A stretch of DNA of 64,000 nt, taken from NCBI RefSeq assembly GCF_918797505.1, contig NC_092799.1, forward strand, positions 13,602,295 through 13,666,294, given 5' to 3'. Below the pieces are notes generated by a model, which did no database searches, was not told where the DNA came from, and was given only the letters and a program-made list of their open reading frames with translations. This DNA is from Bemisia tabaci. Taxonomy: Eukaryota; Arthropoda; Insecta; Hemiptera; Aleyrodidae. Position 1 is the stretch's first letter; each line of letters starts with the position of its first letter. This document shows positions 29,301 to 41,300 of this stretch, piece after piece. The translations under genes were made by a program, and so were the position numbers.

Positions 29301-32300
29301 GTGTAAGTTAAAATTTCACCCGTTTAAGACCATATCGACGGTGCAAGTCGGCAATCACATAACTCGTTTGCGGTGTCTGAAAATCTCCGCCTCTATGTTA
29401 TTTTTTTAAAGGAGATCAAATTGACATCATTCCTTGAAGTTTTTGCAGAATTTTCTTCCCACAGAGAAGAAAAATCATGGCAGTTTTAAAGAATTGTCGT
29501 TGAGTGGTTTTCCGTTTAAAAAATAAGATACGACAGGAAGTCTGCGACGTTGCAAACCGAGTTATGTGATTGCCGACTTACACCGTCGATATCTGTAGCA
29601 GTGGCAGATGTTGATATAAGCCATTTTACAAATAAATTTTTATTTTTAATTTTCAAATTTTATAGAATGTTTTTGCGAAGTTTCCGACTTCTTGCACAAT
29701 TTTTTAATGATATTTGAATGATAAACAAAGGTAGTTAAAGTTACACAGGATGTTAGAAAAGTCCCCCCGCTCCACTAACTTTTCATCTAATTGAGGTAGA
29801 GATTTGAAATTTGGGGAATGCTCCTCACTACGTGTGATACTTTTTATGAAAGAGCTCAAGAAGAAACTTTTTTGAGCAAACCCTACATCATTACCTAAAA
29901 CTGTTCCAAAATGGTGGCTAGTGATAGTTCAAAATTGACATCTTAGTTTTTTGCTGATGAATCTGCCTGGAACCAGGCATCAGCGGCTATTTTGGAATGA
30001 AGAATAAGAATTTGATGTTAAATTTTCAAAAAAGCAAAGTTCATCAAAATGACAGCTTGAAAATGGCACTATGTCTATAATCTAAAAATAAAGGGGAGCT
30101 ATGCTGAAGTAGGTGTATCTTTCAAACTTTAGGAAACTTTTGAACTAAGATTGGTAATTCTATTGTGGCAAAGCAAGAAGTTTCAAGATTCTCTTGTTTA
30201 AGCTCTCCTATCATTTTTCCGTCTTATTTTGTTGTATTTTCCGTCTCACGTTTCTCTTTACTTACATTCTATTCTTTCTTACAGAGTACTGATAGTGTGT
30301 TCATACTGCGAGATGGAAACTCAAACATATTACCGCTGGCAAAGGACTCATTAGACTCGATGAGAGATGCCCAGTGGCTTGACTTGCCAGCAATTAAATG
30401 TGTTGGTGCTGGCACCCATGCATTATCTAGTGTTCAGTCCTCGGACATGAAGAATCAAGCAGCTCTGATCATTCTTGCCATTGATACCACTGTCCTTATG
30501 TCTCACATACTGCGGTGTCAGATAGATAATGTCAAATCTGTGATTCAACAATTGGAAGTTGACAGTAAGTTTTCTGAAGATTATTTTATCCTTCTAGTCA
30601 GTTTAATTACATGCCCTTAATATGCTTATTTCCTATGCTGTTCGTCGCCACCAGTGATGTTGCAATTTTCTCAATTTCCTCTGAATACCATCCAATTTTT
30701 TAAGCTGACTTTCTCAGTTTTGCTTGGTAGTAAACATGTGAAGGCCACATTGGTTTTGTCCTAGTTGTTAGATGATTTTACCTAAAATTTTAACATGAGA
30801 AATGATGAACTTAGGCCGAATCTGAAAGATTGGAGATGTTCAGTGGCTCCTCGTGCTTCTATGAGTTGAGCCTTGACACTGCAATCGGTGATATAATTCG
30901 GGAAGCGTTAAATTTTTTTTTCTGATCTCAGCTTTTACCCTCAGTGGTTGCTGTTTTTAAAATCTTAAGTGAGTTTTTCTTTGCACTTGTCTGTAACTTA
31001 TAACTTGGTGAAACTTGGGAAGTTTATTTTGGTACTGTCGTTTTTGTTGCAGAGAATGAAAATACTATCAAAACAATTCTGAATGAACGGTGTGATGGAA
31101 ACCGAAATATAATTCATGCGTGTGTTTCAATGTGCATGCCCACATCTAATAAAGAAAACGAAACAGGTGAGTTACATACTTTCATTTTTCATCCCTACTC
31201 CTGAAGAATCCAGTTTCTCATTAATTCTATGTCTAGGAAAATTGAATTAATTTCATCCCCGAAAAAAGGCAGGGTTCACCTTTTGTCCTGTCGTGACACT
31301 TTTATTGTCAGTGATTTCAAGCAAGATGAGGCATGTCAGCAGAACGGCTGATGTTGATAGTTTGTTGGTCGTACTCCTCGTTTGACATCTCTGGCATTGA
31401 GCGGGACCTAGTGCTCGTCTTTATGAAGGAAGCACTGTCTGTTCCAGCGGGCTCTCTCTCTCTCTCTCTCGTTCATCTGACTTACCGGCACCTTTGAGTT
31501 TGGGATCCAGCTCAAGTGTGTCTGGAGAGTCACCTGTAAAGTAAAATATGATGTGCATAATATAAAGTCTCCACCGCACACATGGGTTTCCCTTCACTCT
31601 GACCACCTCCCAAAATCCTCTGCTCAACAGTCCTCAGGTTTACTGACTAATGGACCCCTAGATAAGTTACCTATTAAGCATTCTGATAGATGTAATACAA
31701 TTTTTTACCTTCATTACCTCCTGCCTCACTCAGCTATAAGTGATCTCTTTCTCTTTTCAGCAGATAGCTCAACGCCTTCTAGCGGGCTCGAGTCAATAAA
31801 TGTCATTACCAACGCTCTAGGCTCACGATCTGTCAGTCTCCGTGAAATGATGCGAAGAGCATCAGTCGCTGTGAGAATGGGTAAGTTAGTTTATCAACGT
31901 TTCTAAAAGTTGCCAGTTTGTTCGTATTTTTTCATTTTTTACAGGTTAATGAAATGTAAAACTTTAGTCATTCCTTGGAATGTACCAAATTAAAAACCCT
32001 TTCACTCTGAAAAAAATGTTTTCAGACCTAATGTATGCACACAAAGAGAAAAAGCTGCATATGCCAAGTTAGAAAATCCTAATTTATGTTCTAAGCCATG
32101 TTAATAAACCCTAAAGAAGTGCAATTATAGTAGCATCGAAATCAGTAAAAAACAGCATCAAAATTGTTCAACGTCCTGTGCTGGGATTTTTTGAGTACTG
32201 ATTATGCAGCTGTTCAAATAATTTTCATGCTCTTCTTTTTTTTAATCATAAAATCTGCAATGAATTACGAAATATGTAAAATACCGGATATTTTTTTCTC

Positions 32301-35300
32301 TTCCAATCCTCATTCTTGCTCCCTTTTGTAAATTACAGATCGAGGTAGAAGTAGCGACAATGCCAGCTCTGGCGCCTCAGCGCTCCAATCAAATTTGGAA
32401 GACAACATCCCGTCACTCTGGCCAACCAACGAAATGGTGGATACCACAAGTGGGGACGAAGACAGTCTTCTTGGTGCTAACAAAACCTCATCGGGGACTC
32501 CACCATTCAATACTTCATCAACCCCCTCCAACAATGTCAACAATAACAATGTTGTAGACCCCGTGGAACGGCGAATAAATGCTCTGGCAATTTTGAAGCT
32601 GATCTGCGAATCTCATGTTCTCCAGCCGCACCTTGTGCAATTACTCTCAGCAAAGTAAGTTTCTTCATGAAACTATTAGTTGCAGTTTGCTTAGTTTATT
32701 TTAGATAGATTTTTTCAAGTACGTGTCTGTGCACCAGGTTCTCCTCTACCGAATCATTCTAGTTGGGCCATTCTTCCCCAAAGCAGATGAATGAATCCCA
32801 CTTGGTTAATCAAGGGACATGGTGCCAGCTAAAGCTCAGTATTATTTGACATTATATTGATTATTATCATATTGATGTTCCCTAGAATGATAAACTTTCA
32901 AAAGTTCTAACTGAAACCTTCTAATAAAACAATTTCATTGTCGTATTTTCCAGAGACAGCCAAGGTCAGACTCCGTTCATGCTGGCTCTCTCCGTGCGTG
33001 CGTATCAAGCAGCGAAAACAATTTACAGCACGATAGACCGTATTGTCAACAAAATGCCGCCACCACCATTGGTCTTGTCTCAGCCTACAACTCCGTTCGC
33101 TCAGGAGCAGCCGCCCCTTGTCGATGATTTGACGCACTATTCATCCCTTGCATCTGGAAACAATACCACACCAACAAGTAACCCATCTGCTTCTCCTAAT
33201 ACCACTCAACACAAGTTAAAGTGTGTCTTGTCTGCTTGGTTCGCCAAAGGTAAATAGAGCTTTTGCTGATGTTGAGTTCGCTCTAGCGCTAACTCTCTGT
33301 AGAATCAAGTATTGATTATCCTTTGTGAAATTATTGCTGTTAATCTTTTTTCAAGTGGCAATATTGACAGAATGGAAGAGCAGATACTTGTATTTTTCTA
33401 CAGACAAGTGAGCCTATTACTTACAAAAAAAGAAATAAATACAAACTTTGGCAATTGGCAAACAAAAACAGATTTAAAGGAAAATACCAGCAAAATACTT
33501 TGCAAAAGAACTAAGATATTAGTTATCCCTCTCACTAAGCGTTCAATATATTTTGATTTTGATATATTATGAGGGTTGATAGCAACTTAGAAAACCGGAA
33601 ATATATGAACACCTCCTAACATCCCAAATTTTCCACCTATAGCTATGCTGGAACATGTGATGGAAACATATTCCTGTTTTATTTTCTGAAATGTCAGTCA
33701 CTGATAATTGATTTTTCTTGTGAGCAGATGCTCAGCCAGTCGCAATGAACTACAAGAAGACCAGTTCCGGGTCTGGGGAAGAGGATACATCTGGATCAGC
33801 TCGTCAGCAGAGTTCGTCAGAACAATCGAAAGCTGGAGCGAATAATTTAAGCTCTGAGTCGTCTCAACTCATGGAGTCAATGATTTTTCCTCCTGGGTCG
33901 AATCTTGACTTGAACCCTCTTCACATTATCTGCTGCAATGACACATGCAGTTTCACGTGGACAGGAGATGTTCACATCAACCAGGTACTCATCTCTTTCT
34001 AAAAGCGTTACTCTTCCATGCTATTACGTATGCTGCCATCAAGAAGGATGGCCTTTGTTGAAGGTTACAACCATCTGTGTTGGAGAGGGAGGAAAAAAAT
34101 CATCAAGGTTCTGTCTCCTAAACTTTTATCAAAGGGAATCTTTGCCAGCTAATGTTTTGGGTGGAAGGGGGTTTAGGAAATATTAGGGTTTATCTTAATT
34201 TATTCACTAATCCCCCCCTCCCTCATTAAACGCTTTTTATAAGTGCAAAGATCAATTTTTTAGTGATTTTCAAAAATTCCGTCTAAGATAGATCCTCTCT
34301 TTTTTCCAAGTTCTATGATAGCTGAGTTTATTTGTCACTAAATTGCTCTCCTTTTTTTTTCGCTTATGACATTCTCTCTCTTTACTGGGTGCGGATTTGT
34401 AAGAACTTGTATTACTTGTTTTGTATGGGCTACAAACCCAGTTGTTTCATAAACACATAAAGTTAGAATTTCAACTAATAGGTTTGACTGACATTGATTT
34501 GACACTTGCATTCTTAATTTTGGCCAGGGATTCCTTGTATCTTGTTTTGTTGAATTCTCATTTGGCTCTAATTTTTATCAGGATATTTTTGAGTGCCGTA
34601 CGTGTGGATTGATCGGAACGTTATGCTGCTGCACAGAGTGTGCCCGAGTCTGCCACAGAGGTCATGACTGCAAGATAAAACGCACTGCGCCAACAGCCTA
34701 CTGTGATTGTTGGGAAAAAGGAAAGTGCAAGGCCTTAGTTCAGGGCAACCAAAATCTTAGGTTCTCTCTCCTCTGCACTCTCAGTTCAGAAACGGACCTC
34801 GTTTTGAAGCCAAATAGTCGGTGAGTATTTGACCATGTTGTAATTTTTGCTTGGATTAAATCAATACTAAAGCCCGAAAAAGTACCCAAATTTACACATT
34901 GATGGATTATAGGAAGTGATGGACAGTTAGTCCCACCAACTGTACCCACTGTTCATCTGTACCCACCAACATGATGTAAGTGAACAAAACTAAAAACAGG
35001 CTTTAAAACAGGTACTTAGGAAATCTTTGAAACATATTCTTAACTACTTATTTCACTGGGATAGATATTTCAGCCATAAATATCTGGGAAAGTGCTTTAT
35101 GCCTCTGAAATCCTTTATTTAGCAAAGTGAATTCTTTCAAATATGTGGTGTCGTCCTTGTGAAAGTTCTAATGTCTCAACTTTTTAATCATTTTCTAGTG
35201 GTGAGAATATCTTGCTATTCCTTGCTCAGACAGTAAGTCGTCAAACTGTAGAGCAAAGACAGTACCGCACTTCAAGGTCGCGCTCAACTTCTGCCACAGG

Positions 35301-38300
35301 ATCAAGGAAAACGCCTGCAGCAGAGATGGACACAGATGTGCCAGAACACGACCTTGAACCACCTAGATTCAGCCGCAACGCACTTGCTCACTTGCTAAGT
35401 GACTGGCTTGCTGTCAAGAGCATGATTTTATCAGGTATGAATCCTTAACTTATGTCTCAAACGTGTTTTTGCTTTGACCTCTTAAGAGTAAATAATGACC
35501 TAATCAATTAATAGTTTTTTTTTTTATTTTACATCTTAAAGTAGGTTATAATGATTAGGCCATTCTGCAATGTGTGTTTAACATGTTCCATGTCATAGAA
35601 ACGTTGAATTGATATTATTCTGCTATGGAACAAATCATTAAAGAGTTGAGTTCAAACAGCATTAGCCAAGTTTTTAAGTATGTCATGATATTACTAGACA
35701 TCAGAAAATTTGCCGCAAAATTTTTAAAATGTGCCTAGGAATCTGAAAACCAGACAAGCACCGATTATAACCCCCTAATCACGAAAAGTCTGCAAAATCC
35801 GTACATTTTCGTGAAATTATGTATGTGTGCGTTTAAGACGAAATTTGCCGCGCTTTTTTTCAAAATAAGAAATTACGGAGTTGCTTCTGAGCATTGGTCG
35901 TCATTGGCTACTAGCTATCAATGTTCGCCAAAGGTATTAAAATACTTATGAATGAAATGGCGGCAACCGGGGCATAAACATAACCTCAAATAATTTTAAC
36001 ATGTGATCATGTGAAAGCTTTATTTTGAGCTGTCAAACGCCATAAGTGCTACAAAAATAACAGCAAAATCAGCAAAAATAACAGCGAAATTCAGGAAAAA
36101 TAACAGCAAAATTCAGGAAAAATAACTGCGAAATTGAGGAAAATAGAAGCAAAATTTTCCAATGTCTAGGTATAACAGTGACCTTAAACTAACTACGATT
36201 TGCGTCGGCCCGCTAAAAGTTGTTATATCAAAGTTAAACTGTCAATAGAAGAAATTTTGTCCTACGGTGAGTTTCATGAGCATTGGTTTTTCTGTTTTGT
36301 TCTAGGTATTAAAGACGATGACTCTAACTCTCAGAAAAATAGCTCTAATGGAACATCAGGAAGTGCCAACGTTTATTCTGACCATATGTATCTCAACAGT
36401 CAAAACGGCACTGCACTTTTGGACAAGTTTACGCACTGTCTTCTGGTGAAATGTTCAGCGGATATGTTAGATGTCCTTCTTGCGACGTTGATCAGAGAGT
36501 TGCAAAACACATCTGTGCCTGGCCGTCAGAAAGAAGCCACCCTTGTCGCTCGTCGCTTTGTGAGATCTGTAGCCAGAATATTCGTCGTGTTCAGCGTTGA
36601 AATGGCCCCTGCCTCTGATAAAAGAAGGGGGTAAGTTGATTGCTGTTGATATGTTTTCAGTTCACGCCTGTTTTCAAAAATCTGCAGGAGTCCAAGTCTC
36701 AGTTTGCAGCATTGTAGACCTCCTGTTATACTTAATTTTTTACATTGAAAAATACTGAATATCGTTTTTTGAAAACCCCTGTCATTTCTCTTCTCCATGA
36801 AAAAACTATTATTTGAAAATTTTGAACCATGATGTTGGTTTAGTCTTCTTTTAAACAATAAAATAGGAGCTGAGATTATAGAACATTGCAACTGAGTTAC
36901 TTACTTTTGCGTTTCCACCGTCAATATGTGGTTATTTTAAAGGACTCCTCTGACATTCTGTCTAAAATCCAAAATCTCTTAGAATAAGCAGCTATTTTAG
37001 TGTGGATATTAATTTGTACATGATAGATATTCAAAAACTTCAGAATTTCACAGATTTTCCTTTATTTTTTCTATACCCGTTACTTACCTTGTGTTAACGC
37101 GTTCACCTAAATATTGACTAATAAATATTAATTACAGTAAGTATCGTCTAAAACTGTATTTAATTTTGATTATTTTTTTCAGAATCAATAACATGTCTGC
37201 ACCCCTAGTGAAGTGTAAACGCGTTTTCCAATCCTTGGTGAGGCTCTCAGTTGAAGAGTTGGCGGAAACAGCCGACAGTTTAATAGCGCCTGTCAGACTT
37301 GGTGTGGCGAGACCAACAGCTCCTTTCTCGCTTTCAAGCTCAGCGATCGAGGTTATCAATGTAAGTTTAATTCATTTTCTACACTACATTCTACTTTTCG
37401 AAACCTTGAAAAGCTGCTGTAACTCTCTCAAACGAAGATTTCAGTGAATCCAATCCCTCTTTGAGTTTTTTCTCGTGAAACTTTTTAAAGAAGTTAAAGA
37501 GCGATCACCTACCCAGAATAGATGTTCTTACAGGCGAAGAAGAAGCCCTCAACTGAAAATCATATTCCACGAAGAAGTACCAATTTTTCATCAATTCACA
37601 AATCATATTGAACTCTTCTAAACTTTCAATGATATTTTTCATGTGCAGAGATACCTTCATTGAACTGACTCAGTGATTTCATAATTAATATGTCCTTAGT
37701 GTTTCACGCCTCTTTTAAAGGAGGCCTATTAGGATAAGTTTATTCTTTAAAAATCTTGAATATTTAAAATATTGTTTGATTTATTCTTTTCAGAGCTCTG
37801 AAGAACTTTTCTCTGTCGAACCATTGGCGCCTAATTCAGGCAGTTCTCTAAGACATTCCTCCGATATAAGTAGCTCAGTGGGTCTTTCATCCTCCGCTCA
37901 TGTCAGAAGTCAAGTCGAATTTGAAGATTTTGAAGATTGTAAGTATCGTGAAATTGCCTGTTTTCTAGTTTGACTAGGGGGCTGCGCCCCCTGGCCGCTC
38001 CGCGGTCCAACCCCCCAGAGGCGCTTCGCGCCTCTAATAAGCTGATATCGTGAGATCGTTAAAAGATCATTAAGAGTTAGGGAAAACCCGGTTAGGAGAC
38101 GGCGGGAAGCATGTGAGCATGCGCGGCGGGAGGGGAGCGGGGAGTGGAGGAGAAACCGGTTTGTGACATGATTAGCGTTACACCCTCAGCGTGACACCCT
38201 CAGCATGACACGGCACCCTCATGATTTTATACTATAGAGTAAGATTCTGTTCATTTGTCCAGTCTGCGCATTTCTCTAGATTTTGGCCTGAGTATGTATT

Positions 38301-41300
38301 GATTTCGACCATTGATATCATTTGCCAACATTTTTAAACAAACTGTAAGAAAATGCAAGGAATATATACATCATGTAAAGTTAACATTTGAACGGCCATT
38401 AGACGAGGTACGAATTTAAGCACTCTGTTTCATGTTTTTGAACTAGAATTTCATGTAGAACATGATTCTCTCATCGAAAATTACTGAAATTAAACTTTTA
38501 ATTAAGATATTAATGCTTTCATCGTACATCGGTTACGGGAAATTTGAATTGCTTGGTCACAAGAAACCAATACTCTACGTGAGTCAAATCGCACCTTACA
38601 AGGGTTTCGGCAGGCTTTTCAATTGAGCATTGTTCCTTTCCCACGCTTTATTGTTCAAAGTGTAAACAATTTACTATAGCTGAGCCAAAGCATCATGATT
38701 GAGGCTACTATATTTTTGTATCGCAAAGACTGCCTCGGTAACATTTAGTGTGCGATTTTACTCAAGCTGACCCTTGAGTTTTCACGAGCGGGAGGTTTGA
38801 ATTCACGCGTCAAGAAACATGGAATATCTTGGTAAGGAGTTAGTCTCAGTAATTTTCGCTCCTTGTATCGTGTTCTACGTGAAATTTTGGTTGAGAGGCA
38901 TGTATCAGAGTGCTTAATTTTGTGCCTTGTCTAGTGGTCCATTTTCATTTGATTGTGTGTATCAAAATTCAGTGATAGTATACAATTTTTAAAATAATAT
39001 TCTCATGATTTTCTTTCAGCATTGGCAGCACTGGCCAATGAAAATGAAGGGAGCGACACTGAAGAAGGAGCAGTGGAGCGAGGTGCCGCTAGCGGTAATG
39101 GTAACGGTGAACCAGCCTCGTCTGTTAACAACGAAGTTGGTGGTGGCAATGATGTTGAATCCGACACTGAAGATTTGATGGTAGAATCTGAGTCAGATTC
39201 TGACCAAAGCAACCAAGATGGAAGCGCTCAGAGAAGCGTGCAGACTGGAGCAACAGCTGGCTCAGATGCAGGTAACGATTTTGAATTGATACCTAAATTT
39301 ATACCTCAATAATTTCAAATATGCTTTTTCATGTCTATTCACAAACTTAATGACGTCAGGCATACTAGAGTCCTTCCCAAATAAGTTTACGCACTATTAG
39401 AGTGGGGTGGAAGATCAGTTGTCTTCAGTTCAGCATCGAGAGTAAATACAAGAATCAAGATGGTGGATTGTCTGCCGCACTCTAAAAGTGTGTAAACTTA
39501 TTTAGTGTGGACAATCAAGTGCCATTAAAGTCTACAACAGATTAAAAAATTTTACTATTTTTTTTTCTTACCTATACCTTTGAAAAAGTGGGTTTACAAT
39601 GTCAAACTTAGGTCTTTCCAAATTTTTAAAGTAAGTGCTGAGAAATTAATGAGAATTTCTAATAGAATTGAACTCATTTTTGGAGCCCATATATGTAACA
39701 TTGAAGTAGTTTGTTAACAGACAATCAATAAGAACCAAGAGTTTATTTAATCAAGGAGGTGAGCGTATTTCTGTCTCTTTCATTAATTATGTATCTCGAA
39801 AATTTTCAGAGGATGACTCTGGTGAATCAACTCAACAAGAAGATGAAGAAAGTGAAACAGGAGAAACCGATGACATGGATAATGATGAGTTGGTACTTCC
39901 TGACGAGCAGTTAGAAAGAAGGAGCACCAGCAACGGAACTGGACAGCGTTCCAACTTGGCTCCGCAGTCAATGCAGTGGGCAATCAGAACGCGAGACTCA
40001 GTGTCGCGTTCTGCCGGTTTCCGGGTGAGCTCTGGACAGTCCGTCGTTTTGATCGATCCAACGACCCTGAGGAGAGCCAACACGGCAACGTCAGCCGTCA
40101 CAACATCCACTCACGAACCGATCACCATGGCAACCACAGCCAGCTGTCTTGCGAGGGCGTTTGGTATTGTCGTACGGCAGATCACAGATCTCCTTGTCCT
40201 CATCCATGATTATTCCACTTTGGCCCCATCCTTGCCAGTCTTGCTGGAAACAAACATGCAAGATCTGTGCCACCTGCAAGTAAGTGTACATCCTTAACTT
40301 AGAATATATTATCTTAGATTTTATTCTCCGAACAGAAAGTTGGGAGTTAAATATTTCGAAATACAGTGTCCTTGAAGACCACGAGATGATAAGAATTTAT
40401 TTAGCAGGAAATACCAGGGAAGTTTGACTCTTCTTAGTAAAGAAGTCAGAAAACTGTAAGTTTTGGCTCAGACAGCTTCAATCCTGAATTTTATCCTTTT
40501 TTCTCTCTCGTAGAATTATCTAAGTCTAAATTTACTGAGAAAACTTAGTGGTTTATTCATAGTCCATGCCCCCAAGAGCGTGAGTTGAAGAATAGAGTTA
40601 ATGACCGGCTTAACTATTTTTCAAGTGTTGAAAGTAGTTTTAGGGGATTAATTCAAACAACCCTGGTTTGTTAGAGCCAGTCAACCCTCAAACAATAGAT
40701 GGAGTCGCTCATTCGCTTAATTCAGCCCCTAAACCATCAGTTTTCATTTTATAGATCGCGAAATGTAAAATATCCAGTGTACACCAGCAATTATATTTTG
40801 AACAGCGTTTTTCAAGATATAGATTTTGTTTGACGTTTATCGAGAAACAAATTGAATTCATTTATTTTTTAGACTGATCTACATCAGAATCAATTTTTCA
40901 CACAATTCTTCAAAATCTATCAAATACAAATGAATTTGACCAAAACTCCAAACTTTGAAATTGATGCCAGTATTGATGTCCTCAATGGTTTCCATTTGAG
41001 TCTCGACGGTTGAAGAAAAAGATACCTACAAAAATTGTTTTTATCGGTTTTATGAAGCATTAATTTGTCTTTAAAATAGCTTTATTTATTATTTACTTTC
41101 TATCAGGAACCCTCCATCCCTTGTCATAAGTGATTAAGATGCGTTGTTCAATTATTAAGCGTGTCAATATGAAATTTTTCAGAGCTACCTTGAAGGGCCG
41201 TTCAAGCCAACCTGGGATTGGATGTTGGCCGTTATGGATTCGACAGAAGCCCAACTGAGATTCGGAGCCTCATTGACTCACTCATCTGAGCCAAGTCATC

